From Kitasatospora aureofaciens (lineage in GTDB: Bacteria > Actinomycetota > Actinomycetes > Streptomycetales > Streptomycetaceae): a DNA stretch of 64,000 bases. The position numbers and the translations under genes were made by a program. The stretch covers positions 124,001 to 188,000 of the forward strand of contig NZ_JPRF03000087.1 of assembly GCF_001188955.3 (NCBI RefSeq), read 5' to 3'. The notes under the pieces are model-generated. The model was not told the origin of the DNA. It ran no database searches and saw nothing but the letters and a program-made list of their open reading frames with translations. Numbering within the stretch: position 1 is the first letter of the stretch; the number at the start of each line of letters is the position of its first letter. Of the stretch, positions 17,058-25,162 are shown piece after piece.

Positions 17058-17510
17058 TCAGCGGCCGCGCAGGGCCCGGCGCATGCGGGCGAGCGGGCCG
17101 GGTGGCTGCTCGGCTCCCTCGCCCGACTGCCGGAGCCACTGCTCCAGCGCCCGGCGGTGGCCGGTGGCGGCCGGGCCGCCGTCGGTGAGCACCCACGCGG
17201 CGAAGGCCCGGGCGTCGGCGCGGTAGCCGCCGGTCTGCGGGTGGGTGCGGGCGTAGCCGAGGAAGAGCGGCCCGTACTGCGCCCCGAGCAGGCGGGGCAG
17301 GTCGGGCGCGACCTTCGCGGTGGTGTCTCGCCGCTTGGCGGCGAGGCCGGTGGACTGGGCGCGGACCTGGCCCGGGTCGAAGCCGGGCGGGACGGGCCCG
17401 CCGGCCACCAGGGCGGCCAGCAGTTCCTCCTGCCGTCGGGCCAGGCGCTCCCGGGCGATGCCGGTCGAGCGCTCGGCGTCGGGGCGCTCGGCGCGGGTCA
17501 GGTCGTTCAT
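17058..17510 (-). CDS. SCO6045-like / BufC-like partner protein of the DUF692 enzyme
   Basis: 150 aa, soluble, Arg-rich. The segment LPRLLGAQYGPLFLGYARTHPQTGGYR, followed by AFAAWVL (shown in parts: LPRLLGAQYGPLFLGY at about 70-85), resembles the N-terminal domain of DUF2063/BufC proteins, which accompany DUF692 enzymes and help present the precursor; the resemblance is by eye. I believe streptomycetes carry this as the SCO6045-like family. The ATG at 17510 overlaps the DUF692 stop (ATGA), so the two are co-translated, which supports a complex. It is shorter than DUF2063 proteins (about 250 aa) and lacks their second domain. A gap of 28 bp leads to the tail-bearing TIGR04222 gene. Confidence 0.65.
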   Translation of the reverse strand: MNDLTRAERPDAERSTGIARERLARRQEELLAALVAGGPVPPGFDPGQVRAQSTGLAAKRRDTTAKVAPDLPRLLGAQYGPLFLGYARTHPQTGGYRADARAFAAWVLTDGGPAATGHRRALEQWLRQSGEGAEQPPGPLARMRRALRGR

Positions 17511-18361
17511 CGCGGGGTGCTCCCCTCCAGCACCCGGCGGATGGCGTCCAGTTCACCGGCCAGTTCGGAGGGCGGCGGGAAGGCGGCGTCCCGTTCCAGC
17601 AGGACGCCGGGCGGTGCGACCCGCGCGCAGAGTTCGGCCAGGACCTCCAGCACCGGTTCGGTGACGGGGTGGGCGTGGGTGTCGTGCCACACGCCGTCGA
17701 CCAGGGTGCCGCCGGCGACGTGCACGTAGGCGAGCGCCTCCAGCGGCAGGCGGTCGAGTTCGGCGGCCGGGTCGGTGCCGAGGTTGACCCGGTTGGTGTG
17801 CAGGTTGGCGACGTCGATCAGCAGTCGGACGCCGGTCCGCGCGACCAGTTCGGCGAGGAACTCGCCCTCGGTGAACTCGTCGTCGGGCCAGGCGAGTTGG
17901 GCGGCGATGTTTTCCAGGGCGAGTGGTACGGGCAGCTGGTCCTGGGCGATCCGGACGTTCTCGGCGATCACCCGCAGCGAGTCCCGGGTGCGGGGGACGG
18001 GCAGCAGGTGCCCGGCCTCCAGACCGCCGGCCCGGACGAAGGCCAGGTGCTCGGTGACCAGCGGGGAGTCGAGCGCGACTGCCGTCGCGGCGAGCCTGTC
18101 GAGCCGCTCGGGGTCGGGCAGTCCGGCGCCGCCGAGGCCGAGGCCGACGCCGTGCGGGACGACGGTGACGCCGCGCCGGCGCAGCACGGTGAGCGAGGTG
18201 GGCAGGTGGTCGGCGCAGATGTTCTCGGCGACCACCTCGACCCAGTCCAGGCCGGGTTGGCGCTCGACCACGGTGTCGATCTCGCTGCGCCAGCCGAGGC
18301 CGACGCCGAGCGTGGTTTTGGTCCCGGCCCGGGGCCGGGTCGCGGAGGCAGGGGAAGTCAT
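17507..18361 (-). CDS. DUF692 multinuclear non-heme iron oxidative enzyme (MNIO), TIM barrel
   Basis: 284 aa. DUF692 enzymes (MbnB, TglH, bufferin BufB) use two or three irons and O2 to rework cysteines of ribosomal peptides. The metal-ligand pattern is complete: H70 (VPHGVGL), E104-H105 (TEHLAF), E150-N151 (LENIA), D183/N186/H188 (DVANLHTN), H214 (YVHVAGG), D227/H229/H231 (DTHAHP) and E256 (LLERDAAFP). ATG 18361 has AAGGGGG 9 nt upstream; a longer frame to 18475 is Arg/Pro-rich and less likely. It is first of four minus-strand genes and overlaps the BufC-like gene. The reaction on the adjacent Cys-tail protein is inference; no short precursor peptide was found nearby. Confidence 0.9.
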   Translation of the reverse strand: MTSPASATRPRAGTKTTLGVGLGWRSEIDTVVERQPGLDWVEVVAENICADHLPTSLTVLRRRGVTVVPHGVGLGLGGAGLPDPERLDRLAATAVALDSPLVTEHLAFVRAGGLEAGHLLPVPRTRDSLRVIAENVRIAQDQLPVPLALENIAAQLAWPDDEFTEGEFLAELVARTGVRLLIDVANLHTNRVNLGTDPAAELDRLPLEALAYVHVAGGTLVDGVWHDTHAHPVTEPVLEVLAELCARVAPPGVLLERDAAFPPPSELAGELDAIRRVLEGSTPR

Positions 18362-18644
18362 CGGTTTCGCCCCCTTCGGAGGGCCGGGTGGGAGGGCCGT
18401 CGGGCGGTGCGGGCGTCGTCGCCAGGACCGCGCGGCCGTGTTGCTGAGGATGTCCCCGGGCGGGCTGGCTGCCAAGCCTCACCCGGCCTTCTCAGAGCAT
18501 TATTTGAGCTTGCCTTCCCGGTGACCGGTGACTCCGGTCCCCGGCCGCGGACCGTCTTCGCAGATGAGGTGCCGGGTGGGTGCCGGGCGGCGGCGGAGAA
18601 AATGGAAGGCGGTCGGCGAGCGGCGGCGGATAGCGTGGGAATTC
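18362..18644. other. Divergent promoter region between the MNIO operon and the GNAT gene
   Basis: 283 bp without a gene. An AT-rich patch at 18495-18507 (minus strand CAAATAAT) is the likeliest -10 region for the MNIO operon, leaving a leader of about 130 nt. A tandem CGGTGAC-CGGTGAC lies at about 18519-18532. The plus-strand -10 of the GNAT gene is listed separately. Confidence 0.4.
18631..18636 (+). promoter_or_regulatory. Candidate -10 (TAGCGT), leaderless spacing to the GNAT gene
   Basis: TAGCGT fits TANNNT and ends 8 nt before ATG 18645, with no Shine-Dalgarno sequence between. Confidence 0.35.
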
Positions 18645-19571
18645 ATGACTACCACCGCACTGACGATCCGTGACTTCCGCCCCCAGGACGCCGAGGCGGT
18701 GGCGGCCGCCCACCGGGCCGGGCGCGAGCACCTGGTGATGACCGCCGAGGCCCTGCTCTGGCTGAACGCCCGGCAGGACTCCGACCAGCACTTCCGCACC
18801 TTCGTCGCCGAACTGGACGGCCGGGTGGTCGGCGGGGTGCGCTGCGGCCTGGTGCTCGGGACGTCGACCACCGGCGTCGGTTACGCCAACGGCAGCGTGC
18901 TGCCCGGGTTCCGGCGGCGCGGCGCGGCCACCGCTCTGCTGGCCGCGGCCGAACGGCACCTGTCCGGCCACGGGGTGACGGAAATGCACACCTGGCTGGA
19001 CGACGAGCCCGCCTCCCTGGCCTTCGCCGCGGCCCGGGGCTACCGGCTCGGGCGCACCGCGCAGTTCGGCGCGCGGGACCTGACGCTGCCGTTGCCGCAG
19101 GCGCCCGTAAGGCCGGCCGGTGTCGAGCTGCGCCCGGGCACCGACTGGGCGGACGATCCGCGCCCGTTGTTCCTGGTGGAGGCGGACGCGATCCGGGACG
19201 AGCCCGGCGAGGTGGCGATGGACGCCCTGGAGTACGAGGAGTGGCTCAGGGCCGACTGGGCCCGGCCGGACCTGGACCTGGGGCTGATCACGGTGGCCGT
19301 GGTGGACGGAGTGCCGGCCGCGTTCACCATGGTGCAGACCGACGGGGTGGACCGCTACTGGTCCGCGTTCACCGCCTGCCGCCGGGAGTTCCGCGGCCGC
19401 GGACTGGCCAGGCTGGCCAAGCTGGAGTCGCTGCGGCTCGCCGCGGCCGCCGGTTACCGGCGCGCGTACACCAGCAACGACACCACCAACGCGCCGATGC
19501 TGGCGGTCAACTCCTGGCTCGGGTACGAGCGCTGCGCGGGGGAGCGCAAGGGGATCAAGCGCCTGGTGTGA
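18645..19571 (+). CDS. Tandem GNAT-fold N-acetyltransferase
   Basis: 308 aa with two GNAT halves. The first (about 5-150) has an acetyl-CoA loop-like LPGFRRRGAATALLAAAERHL; the second (about 165-305) has CRREFRGRGLARLAKLESL, again the R/Q-x-x-G-x-G/A pattern, followed by TSNDTTNAPMLAVNSWLGY, typical of GNAT C-termini. Double-GNAT proteins of this type include mycothiol synthase-like and antibiotic-resistance enzymes; the substrate cannot be named. ATG 18645 is chosen because of the -10 placed 8 nt upstream; the longer frame starts inside promoter DNA. Not obviously part of the MNIO operon (divergent). Confidence 0.85.
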   Translation: MTTTALTIRDFRPQDAEAVAAAHRAGREHLVMTAEALLWLNARQDSDQHFRTFVAELDGRVVGGVRCGLVLGTSTTGVGYANGSVLPGFRRRGAATALLAAAERHLSGHGVTEMHTWLDDEPASLAFAAARGYRLGRTAQFGARDLTLPLPQAPVRPAGVELRPGTDWADDPRPLFLVEADAIRDEPGEVAMDALEYEEWLRADWARPDLDLGLITVAVVDGVPAAFTMVQTDGVDRYWSAFTACRREFRGRGLARLAKLESLRLAAAAGYRRAYTSNDTTNAPMLAVNSWLGYERCAGERKGIKRLV

Positions 19572-19686
19572 CCTTCGGTGCGAAGACCGCTACGCTCCGA
19601 ATCGCCGGATGGGGGTATTTTCGGCCACGGGCGGGGACTTAACCAGGGCGCACAGTTCGTGGTCGAGTCTTCCCCGGGGGGATCAT

Positions 19687-20490
19687 ATGGAGATCCTGCT
19701 CCAGGTGCTGATCGCATCCGTTCCGGCCGTGATGGGTTTTCTCGCGGCCCGTTCCCTCGCCCGTACCAGACTCCTCCTGCGCTACGGCTTCCTGCGGGCG
19801 CTGCTGGCGCCGTACGGCCGGGTGCAGATCGTCATTCCGAGCCTGGAGGTGGCGGAGTTCGCCTTCACCGAGGACGGCTGCCAGCTGACCAGCCGCGGGC
19901 CGAAGAACGTGCTGTTCGTGCCGATGGCCGAGGCCAGGGCGATAGCGGAACTGACCGACCTGCTGCGGAAGATCAACCGGAAGGCGACGATCGAGCTGGT
20001 GGTGGCGGGGGCGCAGGATCCGCGGATGCCGACCTTCTCGATCGGCGGGCCGAGCGTCAACTCGTACTCCGGCGGGGTGCTGGAGGCGGTGTTCCCGGAC
20101 TTCACCATCGAGTACCCGGACGAGGCCCGCGCCCGCTGGGGCGGGATGACCTTCGAGTCGCTGTACGGCCCGGCGGGGGAGCTGATCCGCGACCACGGGT
20201 TCATCTTCGTCACCCACACGCCCCGGCACGCGCCCTGCGTGGTGCTCTGCGGGGTGTTCGCCTTCGGTTCCGCGATGGCGGTGGAGGCGCTGACCTCGGC
20301 GAACCGGAACTCTTCGCTGGCGGCGCTGTTCCGCTCGGGAGAGAAAGGATTCGTCGCGGTGGAGGGGCGGGTGATCGGACTGGACACCGTGGACGTCACG
20401 GTCGAGGTCTGCCGGGTCCTTCCCGCGCCGCGGTCCGACGTTCCGCCCGGGTTCCGTGGCGAAGTGCCCATCAGCCGTCCCGAGAGGTGA
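19687..20490 (+). CDS. Unrecognised membrane-anchored protein
   Basis: 267 aa. The N-terminus is hydrophobic (MEILLQVLIASVPAVMGFLA, residues 1-20), like a signal anchor, followed by a basic patch SLARTRLLLRYG. The rest is soluble, with no motif I recognise; text such as FTIEYPDEARARWGGMTFESL and TPRHAPCVVLCGVFAFGSAMAVEAL suggests an alpha/beta fold. ATG 19687 has GGGGGGA 4 nt upstream and is far better than the ATG 26 codons earlier. It stands alone between the GNAT gene and an MBL hydrolase, with no overlap to either. Codon use is typical of the window. I cannot assign a function. Confidence 0.6.
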   Translation: MEILLQVLIASVPAVMGFLAARSLARTRLLLRYGFLRALLAPYGRVQIVIPSLEVAEFAFTEDGCQLTSRGPKNVLFVPMAEARAIAELTDLLRKINRKATIELVVAGAQDPRMPTFSIGGPSVNSYSGGVLEAVFPDFTIEYPDEARARWGGMTFESLYGPAGELIRDHGFIFVTHTPRHAPCVVLCGVFAFGSAMAVEALTSANRNSSLAALFRSGEKGFVAVEGRVIGLDTVDVTVEVCRVLPAPRSDVPPGFRGEVPISRPER

Positions 20491-20598
20491 GACGATTGGT
20501 CTCGACCACATAGTACGAATCGGGACAGGGCGGGAGAGACCGGGGCGCGAACTCCGGCAGTCCACAGTGGTTTTGCCCCATCCCTGACACAACATGGG

Positions 20599-20604
20599 CA
20601 TAAT
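20599..20604 (+). promoter_or_regulatory. Candidate -10 (CATAAT), leaderless spacing to the MBL gene
   Basis: CATAAT matches five of six bases of TATAAT and ends 7 nt before ATG 20612. It lies downstream of the other in-frame ATG (20594), which argues against that start. Confidence 0.35.
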
Positions 20605-20611
20605 CGCGCGC

Positions 20612-21622
20612 ATGACGATCAACCGTGCGAACGTGAGCGCGATTGCCGAGGACCTGTACGTGTGGCTCCCCCCGAAGCGGGGCTGGGGCCTGGCCAACTG
20701 CGGCCTGCTGGCCTCCGAGACCACCGCGCTCTGGATCGACACCCCGTACGACCCCTCGCTGGCCGGGGAGTTCCTCGCCGCCAGCCGGCGCCTGCTGCCC
20801 ACCGGGGTCGACATCGACCGGGTGGTCGTCACCCACGCCAACGGCGACCATCTGTGGGGCGCCGGGGTGCTCCCGGACGCCGAGGTGATCGCCACCCGCG
20901 AGGCGCTGGAGCACATCCACTGGGAGCCCACCCCCCAGCAGCAGCACGCGCTGCTCGCCAACAGCGACCCGGACTCCCCACTCGGCGGCTACCTCCGCGA
21001 GCACTTCGGCCGCTTCGACTGGTCCACCACCGAGCCGGTGCACCCCGACACGGTCTTCACCGGCGAGCTGGAGCTGAAGGTCGGCCGCTACCCGGTCCAG
21101 ATCACCAGCCTGCCCGCCGCCCACACCGGCGGGGACCTCATGGTCCACCTCCCGCACCAGCGCGCCGTGTTCACCGGCGACGTGATCTTCTCCTCCACCC
21201 CCGAGCAGCCCGGCGACCACCCCTCGCACTGGGCCGGTCCGCTGGAGAACATCATCGGCGCCTGCGAACAGGCCCTGGCCACCGGCGCGGAGATCTTCGT
21301 CCCCGGCCACGGCCCGGTGCTCGACCGCGACGGAGTCCGGGAGCACATCGGCTACCTCGCGTACGTCCGCGAGCGCGCCCACGCCCTGCACGCCGCCGGG
21401 ATACCCGCGCTGGACGCCGCCCGGCGGGTGATCGCCGAACAGCGCCACCCCGAACTCGGCCTGCCCGAGCGGCTGGTGCTCACCGTCGCGGCCGAGTACC
21501 GGCACCTGGACGGCTCCGAGCTGCCCGGCGTCCTGGACGCCATGGGCCAGGTCGCCCTGGTGGCCCGCGAACTGGCCGAGGACGCCACCCGCATCCCGCA
21601 CCCGCGCTCCGGCCGGAACTGA
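20612..21622 (+). CDS. MBL-fold metallo-hydrolase with altered zinc motif
   Basis: 336 aa, beta-lactamase-like fold. The usual HxHxDH motif reads H75-A-N-G-D79-H80 in THANGDHLWG, so the second His is Asn. The other ligands look present: AAHTGGD (His near 165), FTGDVIF (Asp near 183) and VPGHGPVLDRDG (His near 224). A long helical C-terminal region (about 240-336) follows. The HxNxDH form occurs in some hydrolase subfamilies, and loss of one ligand may favour a single-metal site. Substrate unknown. ATG 20612 is chosen from the -10 position. It is monocistronic, with a 124-bp gap to the conservon. Confidence 0.8.
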   Translation: MTINRANVSAIAEDLYVWLPPKRGWGLANCGLLASETTALWIDTPYDPSLAGEFLAASRRLLPTGVDIDRVVVTHANGDHLWGAGVLPDAEVIATREALEHIHWEPTPQQQHALLANSDPDSPLGGYLREHFGRFDWSTTEPVHPDTVFTGELELKVGRYPVQITSLPAAHTGGDLMVHLPHQRAVFTGDVIFSSTPEQPGDHPSHWAGPLENIIGACEQALATGAEIFVPGHGPVLDRDGVREHIGYLAYVRERAHALHAAGIPALDAARRVIAEQRHPELGLPERLVLTVAAEYRHLDGSELPGVLDAMGQVALVARELAEDATRIPHPRSGRN

Positions 21623-21746
21623 CACCCGCGCTCCGGCCGGCACCGCGGCGGCGGCAACCGACCCCGGTGCTCCGCCCGGACTGCCGACAGCAACCGAACG
21701 CCGGGCGACGGCCCGGGTCAACCAGCGAGGACACCCGAGGACTCCG

Positions 21747-23678
21747 ATGACGCAGATCGCGCTGATCGCCCTGGCGCTGGTCGCCGCCGCGGCCACGGTC
21801 GTGTTCGCCCGCGGCAGGGCCAGGGCCGTCACCCGGGCGGCGGACGCCGAGGCCGCCCTCGGCCACGGCGAGCAGCAGATCCGCGCCGCGGAGGCCCGAC
21901 TCGCCCGAGCCGAGGAGGAGTCGGCCGAGGCCCGGGAGGCCGCCCGGCAGTCCGTCGAGCAGGCCCGGCGGGCCGAGGAGCGCACCCGGGAGGCTCGCCG
22001 GGCCACCGGGGACGCCGAGCAGCGGGGCGAGGCCGCGCGCGCCCTGGCCGCGGAGGCGACCGCCCGCGAGGTGGAGGCGAACGCCCGTGCGGCGGAGGCC
22101 GAGGCCCGGCTCGCCGCCGCCGAGCTGCGCACCACCGCGCTGCTCGCGGAGATCGGCCACCTCGCCCAGGAGCGGGTCGCCGCCACCGCCGTCCGGCTGA
22201 CCCACGCCAACGCCCCCCTGGTCGGCCCGCTGGACGCGCAGGCCGTCGGCCCCGAGGCCGTCCGGGCGCTGCAGTCCGTCCTGGACGCCGCCACCGCCGC
22301 ACTCGCCGACGAGCGCGAGCGGGTCGACGCCGCCGCCCGGGCCGCGATGCGCGGCGCCACCTCCCGGATCCAGACTCTGCTGTACCAGATCCAGAGCCTG
22401 ATCCAGCAGCTCCAGCACGACAACGACGACCCCCGGCTGCTGGAGGTCGACTTCCGCAACGAGGTCGCGCTGCGCCGGATCCAGACCGTCGCCGTGCTCT
22501 GCGAGGCCTGGCCGGGCCTGGCCCGGACCGACTCCCCGCTCGCCGAGGTGGTCGTCGGGGCGCTCTCCCGGGTGCCGGGCTACCAGCGGATCAAGGTCGC
22601 CAACCACCTGCGAGAGCAGCGGCTGGCCGTGGCCGCCCGGGCCGCCGAGCCGATCGCCATCGCCATCGCCGAACTGCTCGCCAACGCCACCTCGTACTCC
22701 CACCCGGAGACGGACGTCCCGGTCACCGTCCAGCAGGGTGGCCGCGGCGCGCTGGTGATCATCGACGACAGCGGCATCGGCATGGACGAGGACCAGCTGC
22801 GCCGGGCCCGCCGACTGCTGGCCGGCCCGCCGGACGTGCTGCTCACCGAGCTCGGCAACCCGCCCAAGACCGGCTTCGCGGTGGTCGGCAAGCTGGCCCG
22901 CCAGTACGGCTTCGCCTGCCACATCGAGCCCTCGCCGTACGGCGGCATGCGGACCATCCTGCGCATCCCGGCCGCGCTGGTGACGGTGGTGGACGACGAG
23001 CAGCCGCTGTCGGTGCTCACCCCGCTGCCGCTGCGGGCCGGCAGCGGACCGGCGCAGGCGCCCGCCGTCGCGGCCGTCCCGCCGATGCGCGACGCCGACG
23101 AGCAGCAGGACGGGCCGGGGCTCGCCGACCGCCACAACCAGCCCGGCCCGCACCCGGCGCCGGCCATCCACGTGGTGCCCGACCCGGACGCGGGCGCCGG
23201 CCAGGGCGCTGACCGGGGCGCTGTCCAGAGCGGGGACGGCAGCGGCCTGCCCAGTCGGCGCCGCCGCCGTCCGCTCACGGCCGAGGAGCCGGGCGCGGGT
23301 GCGAGTGCCGGCAAGGAGGCGGGACCGGGGAGCGCCCCGGGGGAGCGGCCCGCGCCGTACGTCCGCAGCCCCGAGCAGGCCGCCGCCCACTGGCAGGCGC
23401 TGCAACGGGGCACCGACTCCGGCCGGGCCGCCGCGGCGCGGTCCGTCGGCGCGCCGCCCACCGGCGGCAGCGCCGTGAGCCCCGCCGCCGGGACGGCCCT
23501 GACGACCAGTGACAGCCGTACGACCAGTGGGACCGGTGCGCCGAGCGACCCCGACCGGAGCACCGGCACCGGCCGGTCCACCGGCACCGGCGAGAGCGTC
23601 AGTACGGCCGACACCACCGCCGGCCGCGAATCCGGTGACCACACCACCGGACCGACCTTAGAAGGAGCCGAGCAGTGA
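21747..23678 (+). CDS. cvnA: Conservon sensor-like protein CvnA (histidine-kinase-type ATPase)
   Basis: 643 aa. An N-terminal membrane helix (3-21) is followed by a very long Ala/Glu/Arg coiled coil (about 25-140), a dimerisation-like region (180-225), and a HATPase_c domain (about 290-420) with N-box E309-xxx-N313 and DDSGIGMD (341-348). The C-terminal 220 residues are Pro/Gly/Thr-rich, with repeated TG, STGTG and TTS text, and likely disordered. Cvn systems are thought to act as membrane complexes resembling eukaryotic G-protein signalling, with CvnA as the sensor. No conserved phospho-acceptor His was seen. ATG 21747 has GAGGAC upstream. The GTGA overlap with cvnB starts a five-gene coupled operon. 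Confidence 0.88.
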   Translation: MTQIALIALALVAAAATVVFARGRARAVTRAADAEAALGHGEQQIRAAEARLARAEEESAEAREAARQSVEQARRAEERTREARRATGDAEQRGEAARALAAEATAREVEANARAAEAEARLAAAELRTTALLAEIGHLAQERVAATAVRLTHANAPLVGPLDAQAVGPEAVRALQSVLDAATAALADERERVDAAARAAMRGATSRIQTLLYQIQSLIQQLQHDNDDPRLLEVDFRNEVALRRIQTVAVLCEAWPGLARTDSPLAEVVVGALSRVPGYQRIKVANHLREQRLAVAARAAEPIAIAIAELLANATSYSHPETDVPVTVQQGGRGALVIIDDSGIGMDEDQLRRARRLLAGPPDVLLTELGNPPKTGFAVVGKLARQYGFACHIEPSPYGGMRTILRIPAALVTVVDDEQPLSVLTPLPLRAGSGPAQAPAVAAVPPMRDADEQQDGPGLADRHNQPGPHPAPAIHVVPDPDAGAGQGADRGAVQSGDGSGLPSRRRRRPLTAEEPGAGASAGKEAGPGSAPGERPAPYVRSPEQAAAHWQALQRGTDSGRAAAARSVGAPPTGGSAVSPAAGTALTTSDSRTTSGTGAPSDPDRSTGTGRSTGTGESVSTADTTAGRESGDHTTGPTLEGAEQ

Positions 23679-24151
23679 GCAGCTCGCCCAGCCCGACCGC
23701 CACCGACGAGATCTCCTGGGTGCTGAACCCGCTGCTGGAGCTGCCGGGGGTGCTGCACGCGGTGGTCGCCACCGGTGACGGCCTCGTCGAGGGCGCCTCC
23801 GACGGCCTCGGCCGGGCCTCCGCCGAGCGGGTCGCCGCGATGACGGCCACCGTGCACGCCGCGGCCCGCGCCTTCACCGCCGCGTTCACCGACACCGAAC
23901 GGCCGCGGCTGGCCCAGACCGTGGTGGAGTCCGACCTCGGCTACGCCATCGTCGTTCCCGCCGGGGAGAACACCTCGCTCGCCGTGTTCACCGCGCCGGA
24001 CGCCCAACTGGGCAATGTGGCCTACCAGATGCAGCTCCAGGTCGCCGCGCTGGGCCGCGCGCTCGCCAGCCCCTCCCGGCAGCAGGTCGCCGGGGCACCG
24101 GGCGCCGGGGCAACGGGCGCCGGTTCGGCGGGCACCACCCCCCGGTCATGA
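23675..24151 (+). CDS. cvnB: Roadblock/LC7 domain protein CvnB
   Basis: 158 aa. The Roadblock/LC7 domain covers about 10-125, with LPGVLHAVVATGDGLVEG and AVFTAPDAQLGNVAYQM typical of the bacterial MglB-like group that works with small GTPases. The C-terminal 25 residues are Gly/Ala/Thr-rich. GTG 23675 overlaps the cvnA stop (GTGA) and AAGGAG sits 9 nt upstream. Its expected partner is the CvnD GTPase encoded two genes on. Confidence 0.9.
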   Translation: MSSSPSPTATDEISWVLNPLLELPGVLHAVVATGDGLVEGASDGLGRASAERVAAMTATVHAAARAFTAAFTDTERPRLAQTVVESDLGYAIVVPAGENTSLAVFTAPDAQLGNVAYQMQLQVAALGRALASPSRQQVAGAPGAGATGAGSAGTTPRS

Positions 24152-24510
24152 CCGCCGTCCCCCGCAGGCGGATGGTGCCCGCCTACCTCGCCACCGGCGG
24201 CCGCAGCCGCCCCGGCACCGAAGGCTTCGAGCGGCTGACCGTCCTGTTCGCGGACCGGGCCGACCGCGCCGAACCGCCGACGGAACTCGAACCCGAACAC
24301 CGTCGGCTTTGGGAACTGCTGCGCCCCGGCGCACTGACCGTGGTGGAGGCCGCCGCGCACCTGCGCCTGCCGGTCAGCGCCACCGTCTTCCTCGCGGCCG
24401 ACCTGGTCGAGGCGGGCTGCCTGCACGCCCGCGCGCCGATCCCGCGCGCCCAGCAGACCGACCGCTCCATCGTCGAGAGGCTCCTCGTTGGACTCCGTGC
24501 CCTCCGGTAG
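24148..24510 (+). CDS. cvnC: DUF742 protein CvnC
   Basis: 120 aa. DUF742: MVPAYLATGGRSRP near the start, then a winged-helix-like part (about 45-110: ALTVVEAAAHLRLPVSATVFLAADLVEAG, shown in pieces elsewhere in the family) and the typical end VERLLVGLRAL. ATG 24148 overlaps the cvnB stop (ATGA); its own 3' end overlaps cvnD by 23 nt. DUF742 proteins occur in nearly all conservons between the Roadblock protein and the GTPase. Their molecular role is unclear. Confidence 0.88.
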   Translation: MTAVPRRRMVPAYLATGGRSRPGTEGFERLTVLFADRADRAEPPTELEPEHRRLWELLRPGALTVVEAAAHLRLPVSATVFLAADLVEAGCLHARAPIPRAQQTDRSIVERLLVGLRALR

Positions 24511-25162
24511 CCCGGATGACCGGCCGCATGACCGCCCGAACGACCGGCCGGATGGCCGGCCGAGCCGGGTGGGCTACCTGCCCGACCGGGACCAGACGCT
24601 GATGAAACTGCTGGTCGCCGGCCCGTTCGGGGTCGGCAAGACCACCCTCATCCGCACCCTCTCCGAGATCGCCACCCTGCACACCGAGGAGGCGATGACC
24701 GAGACCGGACGGCCGGTGGACGACCTGGCCGGACTGCCCGAGAAGTCCACCACCACCGTCGCGGTGGACTTCGGCCGGCTCACCCTGCCCGGCAACACGG
24801 TGCTCTACATGTTCGGCACCCCCGGCCAGCGCCGCTTCTTCCCGCTCTGGCAGGACATCGCCCGCGGCGCCCTGGGCGCCCTGGTGCTCGCCGACACCCG
24901 CCGGCTGGCCGACTCCTTCGAGATCATGGACATGATCGAGGAACAGGGCCTGCCGTACGCCGTCGCCGTCAACCGCTTCCCGGGCTCCCCGGACCACCCG
25001 CCCGAGGTGCTGCGCGCCCACCTGGACCTGCACGCCGCGACCCCGCTGCTGCTGTGCGACGCGCGCGAGCGCGGGAGCAGCCTCGACGCGCTGATCGCCC
25101 TGGCCGAGCACGTCCTCGACACCCTGCCCGCCGCCGCCACCGACCCCCGGGAGCGCCCGTGA
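24488..25162 (+). CDS. cvnD: Conservon small GTPase CvnD (ATP/GTP-binding protein)
   Basis: 224 aa. P-loop GPFGVGKT at 45-52, a G3-like FGTPGQRRFF, and VNRFPG in place of the usual NKxD, as in the CvnD/MglA-like GTPases. The N-terminus carries a repeated DRP motif (DDRPHDRPNDRPDGRP, 10-25), which is odd and probably disordered. TTG 24488 is taken as start (GAGAGGC upstream); GTG 24497, three codons later, is the alternative. Both lie inside cvnC, so the genes overlap. With CvnB as likely regulator it should cycle between GTP and GDP states at the membrane. Confidence 0.88.
   Translation: MDSVPSGSPDDRPHDRPNDRPDGRPSRVGYLPDRDQTLMKLLVAGPFGVGKTTLIRTLSEIATLHTEEAMTETGRPVDDLAGLPEKSTTTVAVDFGRLTLPGNTVLYMFGTPGQRRFFPLWQDIARGALGALVLADTRRLADSFEIMDMIEEQGLPYAVAVNRFPGSPDHPPEVLRAHLDLHAATPLLLCDARERGSSLDALIALAEHVLDTLPAAATDPRERP

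Noticed and set aside
18362..18475. Longer N-terminus of the DUF692 protein
   Set aside because: Arg/Pro-rich non-conserved text; ATG 18361 has a good ribosome site and fits family length.
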